64,000 nucleotides of DNA from Streptomyces puniciscabiei (GCF_006715785.1 NZ_VFNX01000001.1:3672501-3736500); one strand, 5' to 3'; positions 30,443 through 40,035 are shown, counted from the stretch's first letter. Notes: generated by a model from the letters alone, not told the origin. Numbers and translations: made by a program.

Positions 30443-31291
30443 ATGAGCGAGGACACCCGCAGCGAGACGTACGCCGAACTGGCCGCCGTGGGCCCGTACG
30501 GCGTCCACCCGGGCCACGCCCTGATCACCATGGTCGAGCCGCACCCCGGGCACGAGTACGCCTACAACCGCTGGTACGAGGACGACCACTACTACGCCGG
30601 CGCGATGGCCATGCCCTGGATGTACGCGGGCCGCCGCTGGGTGGCGACCCGCGAGCTGCAGCTCCTGCGCTACCCGGAGAAGTCGGCCGTCGCCCAGCCC
30701 GTCACGGCCGGCTGCTACCTCTCCACCTACTGGATCACCGCCGGCCGCTACGACGAGCACATGAGGTGGACCGTCGCCATCAACCGGCGCCTCAACCGCG
30801 ACTCCCGCGTCTACCGCGACCGCACCCACGTCTTCACGGCCTTCCAGGACCACGAGACGACGGTCTACCGCGACGGCGCGGCGGGCCCACGCGACTTCCA
30901 CGCCCTGGACCACCCCTACGCCGGGCTGGTGCTGGAGGTGATCGACAGCGATGCGCCGCAGCAGCGGACCGAACTGGTCGAGTGGCTGCGCGCGCGGCAC
31001 CTGCCCCGCCGTCTCGCCGGCTCCCCTGCGGCCATGGTCACGGTCTTCCGGCCGACGCCCCTGCCGGGCGACCGCATGACCTACGTCAAGCAGGTCGAGG
31101 GCCTCGACACCCGGGTGACGCTCCTGTGGTTCCTGGAGGCGGATCCGAGGGACTGCTGGGCGGACCGCTTCACCGGGCTGGACGCGGATGTCTCCGGCTC
31201 GGGGCTGGGACGGGTGGAGCTTGTGGCGCCGTTCGTCCCGACGATTCCCGGCACCGACACCTACGTGGACCGGTTGCGCAGCTCTACTTGA
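30443..31291 (+). CDS. hypothetical protein, possibly dimeric alpha/beta-barrel fold
   Basis: 282 residues, no signal peptide or membrane segment. Two repeats of similar pattern are visible: ALITMVEPHPGHEYAYNRWY near the N-terminus and AAMVTVFRPTPLPGD in the second half, suggesting a tandem ferredoxin-like (EthD-type) domain. Conserved-looking aromatic and His residues (NRWYEDDHYY, RYDEHMRW) could form a binding site. AAGGGGAAC precedes the ATG. It pairs divergently with the SDR, so both probably act on the same compound. The fold assignment is tentative. The 3' end overlaps the next convergent gene by 8 bp. Confidence 0.6.
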   Translation: MSEDTRSETYAELAAVGPYGVHPGHALITMVEPHPGHEYAYNRWYEDDHYYAGAMAMPWMYAGRRWVATRELQLLRYPEKSAVAQPVTAGCYLSTYWITAGRYDEHMRWTVAINRRLNRDSRVYRDRTHVFTAFQDHETTVYRDGAAGPRDFHALDHPYAGLVLEVIDSDAPQQRTELVEWLRARHLPRRLAGSPAAMVTVFRPTPLPGDRMTYVKQVEGLDTRVTLLWFLEADPRDCWADRFTGLDADVSGSGLGRVELVAPFVPTIPGTDTYVDRLRSST

Positions 31292-33164
31292 GTTCGTCCG
31301 GGCAGGGCGTACCGCGGGGCAGCTGGTACGGCGCGGCCAGCCGATACGTACCGGCGTGCGGCGCCAGCAGCATCGTCCACTTGTCCCCGTTCGCGTCCTG
31401 AGGCGTCTCCATCAGGCACCCGTTGACGTTCCGGTACCTCTTCGGCGGCCCGGAGGAGACCAGCTGCGGCGCCTTCAGACTCTTCCCGTGCTCGTCGACG
31501 ACGCTCAGCCACGGCGAGTAGGGGATCCTGATCAGGATCCGCCCGGCCTTGCGCACCTGCAGCGTCATCTCGCCCTGCTCGGCGCGGTCCACCACCGCGT
31601 CGGGCTCGGCGAGCGGCGTCGGATCGGTCACCCGGAACAGCTGCCAGTTGGCGTCGCCCCACACCTGCTCCAGATACGGCATCCCGCGCCGCAGCAGTTG
31701 CCGCTCCCGCTCGCCGCCGTCGCCGTCCGGGTTGTCCTTCGGCAGCACGACGAAGTGGACGGCCCAGCGCTGCAGCCACTCGTGGTAGTTCGCCGAGTTG
31801 AGGGTGTCGTCGTAGAAGAGCGGGTTGCGCTCCATGTCGGCCTGCCGGTTCCAGCCGCGCGCCAGGTTGACGTACGGCGCGAGCGCGGACGCCTCCCGGT
31901 GCGAGCGGGCCGGGACCACCTCCACACGGCCCTTCTCGGCGCCGGCCCGCTGCAGCTGGTGCACGAGCGGGGCGAGCTCGCGGGCCCAGGACGCGGCCGG
32001 GGTCGTGTGGATGATGTCGTCCACCGACTTGAAGCCGATCCAGCCGGCGAAGCCGAGCAGCGCCAGCACGGCCGTGTACCACTTGCGGGACTTCCGCACC
32101 GTGAACGGCAGCGCGGCCACCAGCGTGGCGCCCGCGAACAGCATCGGCAGCCGGGAGATGTTCGACCCGATCTGCGAGCTGATCAGCCACACCAGGACCA
32201 CGCCGACGCTGTAGACGGCCGCCGTCAGCCGGACCGTCACCCACTGGCGGGGGACGAGGAACAGGCACAGCAGGCCGTACGCCAGGGGCAGGATCACCGA
32301 GCCGATCGTCATCGGCTGGGTGCCCGAGAACGGGAAGAGGAAGTACGAGGCGGCGACCACCACCGTCGGGGCGAGGCCCAGCGCCCAGGCGCCCGGCCGC
32401 CGCTTCTGCAGGAACAGCGCCACCGCGACCAGCCCGACGAACAGCCCCGACACCGGCGAGGCCATGGTGGACAGGCCGGCCAGCGGGGCGGCCACCGCCG
32501 CCTTCGCCCAGCGTTTGTGCCGCCACCGGTACGGCCAGCAGAAGACGGCCGCGACCGCGCCGAGCGCGAACATCGTGCCGAGACCGAAGGTCACCCGGCC
32601 CGAGATCGCGTTGCACAGCAGCGCGACGACCCCGGCGAGCGACACCCACAGCGGGTTCTTCACCGCCCGGCTGCGGATCAGGACCAGCGTGAGCAGGCCC
32701 GCCGACACGGTCCCGGCGATCATCATGGTCGTACGGACGCCGAGGACGGCCATCAGATACGGCGACACCACGCTGTACGACACCGGGTGCATGCCCCCGT
32801 ACCAGGCGAGGTTGTACGCCGAGTCCGGGTGCCGGCCGACGAACTCCGCCCACGCGTCCTGGGCCGCGAGATCGCCGCCGCTGTTCGCGAACGTGAAGAA
32901 CCAGACGATGTGCAGGACCCCGGCGAGGGCCGTTATCGACAGCACGGGGTGCCTGAGCAGCCGCTGCCGCAGGGGCTCGGCGGCGGTGAGGAGGCGCGCG
33001 AGCCTGCCGGAGGGCACGTCGAGGCGATCACTGTCGGTACGGCCGTCCGGGTGGTCCGCGTGAGCCCCGCGACCGTGCGGGTCAGGCTCGGACAGGCGTA
33101 TTCGCGGGCCGGATCCCGGCCCCGGATCGGCGTCGTCGGCGCGTGTCGGCTCGGCTGTGGCCAC
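31284..33164 (-). CDS. large polytopic membrane protein, GT-C-like topology, unknown function
   Basis: About 626 residues. A charged Asp/Pro/His-rich leader (about 60 residues) is followed by roughly 11 transmembrane helices, starting with SITALAGVLHIVWFFTFA. A soluble C-terminal domain of about 230 residues follows. The layout resembles actinobacterial polyprenol-linked glycosyltransferases (GT-C), and an acidic residue lies in the first loop (AQDAWAEFVG), but I do not recognise the family. Start is GTG 33164 with GGGGAG 9 nt upstream. It stands alone between a terminator and a convergent gene. Confidence 0.7.
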   Translation of the reverse strand: MATAEPTRADDADPGPGSGPRIRLSEPDPHGRGAHADHPDGRTDSDRLDVPSGRLARLLTAAEPLRQRLLRHPVLSITALAGVLHIVWFFTFANSGGDLAAQDAWAEFVGRHPDSAYNLAWYGGMHPVSYSVVSPYLMAVLGVRTTMMIAGTVSAGLLTLVLIRSRAVKNPLWVSLAGVVALLCNAISGRVTFGLGTMFALGAVAAVFCWPYRWRHKRWAKAAVAAPLAGLSTMASPVSGLFVGLVAVALFLQKRRPGAWALGLAPTVVVAASYFLFPFSGTQPMTIGSVILPLAYGLLCLFLVPRQWVTVRLTAAVYSVGVVLVWLISSQIGSNISRLPMLFAGATLVAALPFTVRKSRKWYTAVLALLGFAGWIGFKSVDDIIHTTPAASWARELAPLVHQLQRAGAEKGRVEVVPARSHREASALAPYVNLARGWNRQADMERNPLFYDDTLNSANYHEWLQRWAVHFVVLPKDNPDGDGGERERQLLRRGMPYLEQVWGDANWQLFRVTDPTPLAEPDAVVDRAEQGEMTLQVRKAGRILIRIPYSPWLSVVDEHGKSLKAPQLVSSGPPKRYRNVNGCLMETPQDANGDKWTMLLAPHAGTYRLAAPYQLPRGTPCPDELK

Positions 33165-33286
33165 CTGAAGGCACTCCCCGTGTCCCGTCTTCTGTTCTCG
33201 GCCGTGTTCCACGGTGTTCCCGGCTGCTTCCCGTCCAGTTCGCGGCCATGTCCCGTGACCGGCGACCTGCCCCGATTCGTGACGCT

Positions 33287-33329
33287 AGCACGCACCCCGC
33301 CGCGGGTCTCCGTCGGCGGGGTGCGTGCT
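33287..33329 (-). terminator. terminator of the carboxypeptidase gene, 16-bp perfect stem
   Basis: Arms AGCACGCACCCCGCCG (33287-33302) and its perfect complement (33314-33329) around an 11-nt loop, just past the end of the leftward carboxypeptidase gene. Confidence 0.85.
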
Positions 33330-33350
33330 GGTGACGACCGGCGTGCGGAC

Positions 33351-36113
33351 TCAGCCCAGACGGGTCAGCTTGGCGCCGAAGCCGGGCTGCGCCAGATCCT
33401 CCTGCAGGGCCACCGGCACCTTGACGGCACCGGCCGCCGAACCGTCACCCACGGTGAGCGAGCCCACCTCGGTGCCGGCCTTCGCGGTGTGCGGCACCTT
33501 GCCGTGGGTGAAGGACAGCTTCACCTTCAGGCCCGACCAGCCGACCGCCGTGACGTCCTTCGTCGCCACGACCGGGGTACGGCCGCCGAGGCCGTCGTCG
33601 ACGTACCCGACCAGGTCGCCCTTCTTCAGGATCGTCACCGGCTTCAGGGCGCCCTGCGCGGCCCGGATCAGCTTGTCGCCCGCGTCCAGGACCCCGCTGA
33701 TGATGGTGTTGTCGAAGCCGCCGGCGGGCTGGCGCAGCACGGCCCCGATGATGGTGCGCGTCTCGCCGCCGACCTGCTGCTTCGCCGCGAAGACCAGGTT
33801 GCCGAGGGCTGCGGTCGAGGTGCCGGTCTTGATGCCGACGACGTTGTTGTGGCCGACCAGGCGGTTGTAGTTGGAGTGGTTGACGCCCTTGTAGTCGTCG
33901 TACGACATCATCGCCGCGACCTCGCGGAAGACGGGCTGCCGCATCGCCGCGCGGGCCAGCTTCACCTGGTCCACCGCCGTGCTGACCGTGGAGGCGGTCA
34001 GGCCCGAGGGGTCGGTGTACTTGGTGTCGGTCATGCCGAGGCTCTTGGCGGCGGCGTTCATCTTCACCGTGAACGCCTGCTCCGAATGGGAGTCCCAGCG
34101 GGCGAGCAGCCGGGCCACGTTGTTGGCGGAGGGCAGCAGGATGGCCTCAAGGGCCTCCCGCTCGGAGATCCGGTCACCGGCCGTGACGCGCACGGTGGAC
34201 TCCTGGCCCGCGTCCGACTGGTCCTGGGCGGGCTTGTCTATCGTGATCTTCGGGCCGTCCTGGCCGCTCTTGAGCGGGTGGTCGCGCAGGATGAGGTAAG
34301 CGGTCATCACCTTGGCGACGCTCGCGATCGGTACGGGCTTCTGGGCGCCGGAGGAACCGAACGTGCCGATGCCCTGGACGTCGAGCGCGGCCTGACCGCT
34401 CGCCGGCCACGGGATGTCCGCCTTGCCGCCGTCGAAGGTGTAGCTGTCCTTCGCCGTGAGGTCGAGGGTGGGGTCGGGGAGCGGGCGCAGGGTCTGTACG
34501 ACCGCGAAGATGATCGCCAGGAGCAGGACCAGCGGGGTCCAGATCTTGACCCGGCGCACGAGCGTGCGGACCGCCGTCTCCGGGGGCGGCGGCGTGTTCG
34601 TCAGCTCCGCCAGGAGGTCCAGCGGGGGCTTCGGGGGGAGGGGCTGCTGGGTGGTGCGCTCGGGGCCGACCTGGGGGACGGGCGTGGTGGCGTCCGGCTT
34701 GGCGGCCGGGGCCACGTCGTTCTTGAGCGCCACGAACTTGCTGGTGCGCTCGGAGTCGGACTCCGGGGACTTCTTGCCGCCGAGCTTGAGCATGGTCGTG
34801 GGCTGGTCGACCCGCGGCTTGGGCGTGACGGCCTTGAAGACGGTGGTGGGCTGATCGACGCCGGCCTTCGCCTCCGGCGTGGGAGCCGGTTCGTCACCCG
34901 CCTCGGCTTCGCCTTCGGCGTCGGTGTCGTTCCCACCCGCACCACCCGTGCGGGTCTCGTCGTCGGCTGCGGGTGGCCCCTGCGGGGCGTCCTCGCCGTC
35001 GGCGTCCTCAGGCCCGTCCTCGGCCACCACGGCCTCGGCTTCGCCCTCGCCGGCCTTCGCCTCCGGCGTGGGAGCCGGTTCGTCACCCGCCTCGGCTTCG
35101 CCTTCGGCGTCGGTGTCGTTCCCACCCGCACCACCCGTGCGGGTCTCGTCGCCGGCTGCGGGTGGCCCCTGCGGGGCGTCCTCGCCGTCGGCGTCCTCAG
35201 GCCCGTCCTCGGCCACCACGGCCTCGGCTTCGCCCTCGCCGGCCTTCGCCTCCGGCGTGGGAGCCGGTTCGTCACCCGCCTCGGCTTCGCCTTCGGCGTC
35301 GGTGTCGTTCCCACCCGCACCACCCGTGCGGGTCTCGTCGCCGGCTGCGGGTGGCCCCTGCGGGGCGTCCTCGCCGTCGGCGTCCTCAGGCCCGTCCTCG
35401 GCCACCACGGCCTCGGCTTCGCCCTCGCCGGCCTTCGCCTTTGCATCCGCCTTGGCCCCGGCGTTGTCGTCCGCCTCAGCCTCAGCTTCCGCCTCGGCGT
35501 CACGGTCCGCGTCGGCCTCCGTCTCCGCCTCGGAACTCTCCTCGGCGGTCGCCTCGGTGTCCGCGTTCTCGTCGGACTCGTTGGCCGGGTCGGCCTTCTC
35601 GTCCGCGTCGGGGGCCGCCTCGGTCTCCGCGTCCGCGTCCGGGGCCTTGTCGGCGGGCGCGTCAGCGTCCGGCTCCGTGGCCGTGTTCGTCTTCGCGTCG
35701 GCGTCCGGGGACTCGGCGCCGGTCCCGGTCTCCTCTGTCCCGGTCTCTTCGGAACCGGTCTCTTCGGCCGTCGGCTCATCCGCGGGCGTCGGCCCGGGAG
35801 TTGCGGGGGCGGCGGCGCGGACCCAGGAGGAGACCGCCTCGCGGAGGGCGGTGTCCTCCGAGGAGGCCTCCGGGGCGGGGGTCTTCACGTCGCGGACCGA
35901 CAGGACCTTCGTCGCGGTGTCCACGACGCCGGGCGCGGAATCCTTTTCCCGCGAGACGGCGAGGCGCGGATCGCGTGCCTCGGGAACCGGACCCGCGCTC
36001 CCCGGCGTCGGTTCTGCCGACGACTCGCGCTGCTTCGACCTGTCGGGGGACTCGCCCGCCACCGATGCCTCCTCATGCGCCGCACGCCCACGCGCGCGCC
36101 CTGTCCGAACCAT
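33351..36113 (-). CDS. D-alanyl-D-alanine carboxypeptidase with long repeat-rich N-terminus
   Basis: About 920 residues. The C-terminal half is a low-molecular-weight penicillin-binding protein: SVAK (SxxK), SAN (SxN) and KTG motifs are all present in order, followed by the usual beta-sheet domain. One transmembrane helix (WTPLVLLLAIIFAVVQTL) anchors it, so the catalytic part is extracellular. The N-terminal about 510 residues are therefore cytoplasmic: Ala/Glu/Asp-rich low-complexity sequence containing three 63-residue repeats. It trims pentapeptides of peptidoglycan. Typical family length is about 400, so the N-terminus is a large addition. The start is uncertain because the leader is low-complexity. 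Confidence 0.92.
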   Translation of the reverse strand: MVRTGRARGRAAHEEASVAGESPDRSKQRESSAEPTPGSAGPVPEARDPRLAVSREKDSAPGVVDTATKVLSVRDVKTPAPEASSEDTALREAVSSWVRAAAPATPGPTPADEPTAEETGSEETGTEETGTGAESPDADAKTNTATEPDADAPADKAPDADAETEAAPDADEKADPANESDENADTEATAEESSEAETEADADRDAEAEAEAEADDNAGAKADAKAKAGEGEAEAVVAEDGPEDADGEDAPQGPPAAGDETRTGGAGGNDTDAEGEAEAGDEPAPTPEAKAGEGEAEAVVAEDGPEDADGEDAPQGPPAAGDETRTGGAGGNDTDAEGEAEAGDEPAPTPEAKAGEGEAEAVVAEDGPEDADGEDAPQGPPAADDETRTGGAGGNDTDAEGEAEAGDEPAPTPEAKAGVDQPTTVFKAVTPKPRVDQPTTMLKLGGKKSPESDSERTSKFVALKNDVAPAAKPDATTPVPQVGPERTTQQPLPPKPPLDLLAELTNTPPPPETAVRTLVRRVKIWTPLVLLLAIIFAVVQTLRPLPDPTLDLTAKDSYTFDGGKADIPWPASGQAALDVQGIGTFGSSGAQKPVPIASVAKVMTAYLILRDHPLKSGQDGPKITIDKPAQDQSDAGQESTVRVTAGDRISEREALEAILLPSANNVARLLARWDSHSEQAFTVKMNAAAKSLGMTDTKYTDPSGLTASTVSTAVDQVKLARAAMRQPVFREVAAMMSYDDYKGVNHSNYNRLVGHNNVVGIKTGTSTAALGNLVFAAKQQVGGETRTIIGAVLRQPAGGFDNTIISGVLDAGDKLIRAAQGALKPVTILKKGDLVGYVDDGLGGRTPVVATKDVTAVGWSGLKVKLSFTHGKVPHTAKAGTEVGSLTVGDGSAAGAVKVPVALQEDLAQPGFGAKLTRLG
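34861..35427. repeat. three tandem 189-bp repeats inside the carboxypeptidase gene
   Basis: Units begin at 34861, 35050 and 35239 and are nearly identical; the start of a fourth is visible at 35428 before it diverges. Each encodes 63 residues rich in Glu, Asp, Ala and Pro, in frame. The near identity indicates recent expansion and makes copy number prone to change or to mis-assembly. Confidence 0.95.
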
Positions 36114-36257
36114 GTACCAGTGTCCTGTGTGAGGGCTTGGCCCCTGCGGTAGACGAGAACGACATACCTACCGGTTCCCTCACGAACCGGTCACGCACCC
36201 TCGACAGACCAATGTGAGAGGGGTCACCCTGTCATTCATCCACGCGGGGAGGCATGG

Positions 36258-37013
36258 ATGGGCAGGAGCCGCAGAACACTTCCGGAGGAGCTTCTGCTGC
36301 TGGCACTGGACCCGGCCACGGGTACCACTGCACAGCCGCAGTCGCTCGACCTCGGTCTGGCCGGAGCACAGCTAGTGGAGCTGGCGCTGGCCGGACGGAT
36401 AGCCCCAGACGGGGATCGTATCGCCGTGGTGGTGCCACGGCCGACTGGAGATCCGACTTTGGACTGCGCGTTGGAGTTGCTGCGAAGGCGTGGCGCTCCC
36501 GTGCGTGCCGTCCACTGGATCGGCGGGCCCCGGCTGGGGCTCAGGCAGACCTACCTCTCGCATCTGGAGCGGTGCGGCATGGTGCATGCCGTGGCGGGCC
36601 AGATGTGCGGGGTGCTGCCGACGACTCGCTATCAGGCGACGGACAACGAGATCAGCCGGGAGATCCGAGCCCGGCTGGACTCCGCGATCCGCACCGGCGT
36701 ACCGCCGGACCCGCGGACCGCGGCGCTCGCCGCCCTGGCGCACGCCGTCGGACTCGGCAAGCACCTGTATCCGGGGAACGAGGGACGCTCGTCCCGGTCC
36801 CGGCTGCGGGATCTGATCCGGCACGACCCCATGGGCGGTCTCGTCGCGCACGCCGTGATGGACGTGCAGAACGGCGCTGTGGCGCAGCCGCGCCGGGGTG
36901 CGGCCGCCGCCGGGCGGCAGGGTGCGGCCGGTGCCAGGGCCGCGGCGGAACCCGCACGCGGGGTTCCGATGCAGCCGCGCCACGGATCCATGGCACGCGC
37001 CGTGGCGCACTGA
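36258..37013 (+). CDS. GPP34 (GOLPH3-like) family protein
   Basis: 251 residues. The N-terminus LPEELLLLALDPATG and the ALELLRRRGAPV and YLSHLERCGMVH helices match the GPP34 family, whose eukaryotic members bind phosphoinositides; actinobacterial members are abundant and uncharacterised. The last about 45 residues are a basic Ala/Arg-rich tail. GGGGAGG lies 5 nt before ATG 36258. It is divergent from the carboxypeptidase gene. The role is unknown. Confidence 0.85.
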   Translation: MGRSRRTLPEELLLLALDPATGTTAQPQSLDLGLAGAQLVELALAGRIAPDGDRIAVVVPRPTGDPTLDCALELLRRRGAPVRAVHWIGGPRLGLRQTYLSHLERCGMVHAVAGQMCGVLPTTRYQATDNEISREIRARLDSAIRTGVPPDPRTAALAALAHAVGLGKHLYPGNEGRSSRSRLRDLIRHDPMGGLVAHAVMDVQNGAVAQPRRGAAAAGRQGAAGARAAAEPARGVPMQPRHGSMARAVAH

Positions 37014-37268
37014 GCCGCAACCCGGTTCGCCCAGACCCGTTCGGGAGCCGCTGGTCAGAGCGGGGCGGTGGGATCCTTCCCCGGGATCCCGCCGTCCCGC
37101 TCGACTGCGTCCGGGCACACCATCGGGTGGCGAGCCGTGGCGAACTGACGCGTACGCGCCGCATATCCACCATTTCCCAGCGGTAGAAAGCACCTTGGTG
37201 GCAGTCTGCTCAGCAGCAGATACGGAAAGTGTTAAGCAAACAGGCAGGCAGCCGGAGGTGCACGTCCC

Positions 37269-38126
37269 GTGGCGTCCAATGTCAATCCCACCGTCAGGCG
37301 GCGCCGGCTGGGCCAGGAGCTGCGCAGGCTCCGCGAGCTCAAGGGCATGACGGCCGAGGAAGTGGCGGAACGGCTGCTGGTGTCGCAGTCGAAGATCAGC
37401 CGGCTGGAGAACGGCCGCAGAAGCATCAGCCAGCGCGACGTGCGCGATCTGTGCGGGGTGTACGAGGTCGAGGACCAGCGGATCGTCGACTCGCTGATGG
37501 AGATGGCCCGGGACTCCCGGCAGCAGGGCTGGTGGCACACCTTCGGGGACATCCCCTACAGCGTCTACATCGGTCTGGAGACCGACGCCGAGTCGCTGCG
37601 GGTGTACGAACCCCAGCTGGTCACCGGTCTGTTGCAGACCCGCGCCTACGCGGAGGCCCTGGTGCAGGGCGCGCTGCCGGAGACGTCGACGGCCGAGATC
37701 GAGAAGCGTGTGCAGGTGCGCATGCGCAGACAGGAACGTATCACCGCCGAGACCAACCCGCTCCGGCTGTGGGTCGTGCTCGACGAGGCGGCGCTGAAGC
37801 GCGTCGTGGGCAGCAAGCTGGTGATGCGCGAGCAGCTGGACCATCTGATCGAGATGTCCCAGCTGCCGCACGTCACCGTGCAGGTGCTGCCGTTCGAGGT
37901 GGGCGCGCACCCGGGGCTCAACGGCCAGTACGCGATCCTGGAGTTCGCCGACGCGGCCGACTCCAGCGTGGTGTACCTGGAGGGCGTCACCAGCGACCTG
38001 TACCTGGAGAAGGCCCAGGACGTACAGAAGTACGCCGTGATGTACGAGCATCTGCGGGCACAGTCCCTCAATGTGGAGCAATCCCGGCAGTTCATTGCGA
38101 AGGTGGCCAAACAGTACGCCGAATGA
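37269..38126 (+). CDS. XRE-family regulator with DUF5753 domain
   Basis: 285 residues. An N-terminal HTH (ELRRLRELKGMTAEEVAERL then SQSKISRLENGRRSIS) is followed by a ligand/protein-binding domain of the DUF5753 type (EPQLVTGLLQTRAYAEALV, LPHVTVQVLPFEVGAHPG). This is the abundant Streptomyces class that pairs with a small DUF397 protein, present just downstream. GTG start with GGAGG 10 nt upstream. Such pairs influence development and antibiotic production, in some cases as toxin-antitoxin-like modules. Confidence 0.92.
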   Translation: MASNVNPTVRRRRLGQELRRLRELKGMTAEEVAERLLVSQSKISRLENGRRSISQRDVRDLCGVYEVEDQRIVDSLMEMARDSRQQGWWHTFGDIPYSVYIGLETDAESLRVYEPQLVTGLLQTRAYAEALVQGALPETSTAEIEKRVQVRMRRQERITAETNPLRLWVVLDEAALKRVVGSKLVMREQLDHLIEMSQLPHVTVQVLPFEVGAHPGLNGQYAILEFADAADSSVVYLEGVTSDLYLEKAQDVQKYAVMYEHLRAQSLNVEQSRQFIAKVAKQYAE

Positions 38127-38315
38127 ACGGCTGTCACGGAGGGCGCCGGATCTTACACCGAAGGTCCACTCCAATGGAAGGCCCACCTGGAATATGCCAT
38201 CCGGTTGAGTGAACGACTACTCCAGCGGCGGCAGTTGCCCGGTAGCGTCGATCACGCCAATCAGACGACAAGGTTGGCGTGAACCGCACTATCGCAACTC
38301 GCAACAGGAGTGGAC

Positions 38316-38507
38316 ATGGCACTGATTCAGGGCGCTTCGGAGACGTGGATGAAGTCTTCCTATTCCGCGGGCAACGGCGCCTGCGTCGAGGTCAAGTCGC
38401 CCACCGACGCCGAACTCGCCGTCCGTGACTCCAAGGTCCCCGAGGGCCCGGTCCTGGCCTTCCCCGCCGACGCGTGGAACGCCTTCGTGACCTCGGTCAA
38501 GGCCTAG
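38316..38507 (+). CDS. DUF397 small protein
   Basis: 63 residues. WMKSSYSAGNGACVEV, AVRDSK and the C-terminal WNAFVTSVK are diagnostic for DUF397. AGGAG lies 5 nt before ATG 38316. It is the partner of the XRE/DUF5753 gene, separated by a 189-bp gap long enough for its own promoter. Partners of this type are thought to bind the regulator. Confidence 0.93.
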   Translation: MALIQGASETWMKSSYSAGNGACVEVKSPTDAELAVRDSKVPEGPVLAFPADAWNAFVTSVKA

Positions 38508-38649
38508 GGGGCCCTCCCTGACCTTCGTCAGTGACGACCTCCCGACGAAAACAACTTCACAAGCACCACCAGATGAGCCCTCTCGACCAGTCGCCGTCCT
38601 TGCCGAGGGGGCTCGGTCGTGCCGTGGGGCCGGCCCCTGTCGGCGCGTG

Positions 38650-39480
38650 TCACCGCACGGGGAACGCCACGTCGCACACCGGGTCGTGCGGGCCCGCCGC
38701 GTCCCAGTCCGCGAAGTAGATCTCGCGGCAGGGGCCGGCCATCCGCAGACCCTCGCCCGCCATCCACTGCTCGACCGCCTCGAAGGCGGCCAGGATCTGC
38801 GGGTTGGCCACCTGGGCCTTGGTGATCCGCGTGTAGGCCAGCCGGGACGAGGCACCTGACCTGACGCCGCCTCTTCACACCGGCCGCGTCAGCAGACCTG
38901 AAGGGGCGCGGGGAACTGCGCGACCAGCCACATCGAACCCGCAGTCGCCACCTCGGAGCGCCACCCGAGTTCTTGGGCGCGCGGCCGAGAAACCTCCCGC
39001 GCCGATCCACGTCGGCAGCTCGTCCGCCAGCGTGTGCCGCGACTCGGTGATCACCACCTGCGCCGGTACGTCCACGGTCTCGATCACGAACTTCTCGTAC
39101 ATCTCCGAACTCCTCCCGGACAGCCGTCCACGGAGGTACTCGGCGAGCGTCCGCTGCCCGGCCACCCGGCTCTCCACGTCCGCCCAGTAGGCGGCGAGCC
39201 GGCCGGCGGCCTCGGGCCCCTCGGCGCCGAGCACCTCGGCGATCCGGGCCAGCGGCATGTCCAGCTGCCGCAGCAGGGCCACCAGGCGGGCGCGCTCGAC
39301 CTGATCGGCGCGGTAGTAGCGATAGCCGGTGCTGTCGTCGACCTGGGCCGGCGTCAGCAGGCCGAGCCGGTCGTACAGGCGCAGCGCCTTGGCCGACAGC
39401 CGGGCCCGCGCGGCGAACGCACCGATGGTGAGCAGGCCGTCGGTGAGCTGGTCGTCGTCCACCGTGTCATCCTCCGTCAC
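38650..39480 (-). pseudogene. broken MerR-type regulator with GyrI-like domain
   Basis: The 5' part (39480 to about 39000) encodes an intact MerR head: LLTIGAFAARARLSAKALRLYDRLG, a linker, and the start of a GyrI-like effector domain (VDVPAQVVITESRHTLADELPTW). The 3' part (about 38855-38650) in the same frame encodes the end of that domain (LAYTRITKAQVANPQILAAF ... CREIYFADWD ... VAFPVR, stop at 38650). Between them the middle of the domain is missing and replaced by about 140 bp with a stop at 38875-38877 and a common Streptomyces intergenic repeat. The MerR part may still be made as a 201-residue protein without a working sensor domain. Confidence 0.8.
38890..38930. repeat. Streptomyces GGGGCGCGGGGAACTGCGCGAC repeat remnant, copy 1
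   Basis: Contains GGGGCGCGGGGAACTGCGCG, a short sequence scattered through many Streptomyces genomes. It lies in the segment that interrupts the MerR/GyrI gene. A related copy in the opposite orientation is at about 40101-40157. Confidence 0.6.
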
Positions 39481-39546
39481 CGGGCGGATCCGCCGCCCGG
39501 TGACAGGGACGCTCGGCTCTGCCCCAGGGGCAAGGTCAAGCGGTGC

Positions 39547-40035
39547 TCAGCCGAGCTGGGCCTCGATGGCCGCCACGACCGCGTCCGACTCCGGCTCGGT
39601 CTGCGGGGAGAACCGGGCGACGACGGTGCCGTCCCGCCCGATCAGGAACTTCTCGAAGTTCCAGCGGATGTCGCCGCTGTGCCCCTCGGCGTCGGCGAAG
39701 CCCACCAGGCGCTCGTACAGCGGGTGCCGGCCCTCGCCGTTCACCTCGACCTTCTCGGTGAGCGGGAAGGTCACGCCGTACGTCGCCGAGCAGAACTCCG
39801 CGATCTCCTCGGCGGTGCCGGGCTCCTGCCCGAGGAACTGGTTGCAGGGCACGCCGAGCACGGTGAAGCCGCGCGCCGCGTACCGCTCCTGGAGCTTCTC
39901 CAGGCCCGTGTACTGGGGGGTCAGGCCGCACTTGGAGGCGACGTTGACGACGAGGATCGCCTGGCCGGCGTATTGGGCGAGATTGGCGGGGCCGCCCTGG
40001 AGGGCGCCGATTTCGACATTCAGTACGTTGGTCAT
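39547..40035 (-). CDS. glutathione-peroxidase-family thiol peroxidase
   Basis: 162 residues of the GPx family. The active site is Cys, not Sec (VASKCGLTPQY), with Gln in NQFLGQEPG and Trp-Asn in RWNFEKFL forming the catalytic tetrad. Actinomycetes lack glutathione, so thioredoxin or mycothiol probably reduces it. ATG at 40035. It stands alone between the broken MerR gene and an ArsR-type gene. Confidence 0.93.
   Translation of the reverse strand: MTNVLNVEIGALQGGPANLAQYAGQAILVVNVASKCGLTPQYTGLEKLQERYAARGFTVLGVPCNQFLGQEPGTAEEIAEFCSATYGVTFPLTEKVEVNGEGRHPLYERLVGFADAEGHSGDIRWNFEKFLIGRDGTVVARFSPQTEPESDAVVAAIEAQLG

Noticed and set aside
34861..35427. Repeats considered as a CRISPR array
   Set aside because: Units are 189 bp, contiguous without spacers, and in frame within a protein-coding gene; no cas genes are present.
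31188..36152. 1654-codon open frame on the plus strand
   Set aside because: It is antisense to the membrane protein and carboxypeptidase genes, both with recognisable motifs; the translation is low-complexity.
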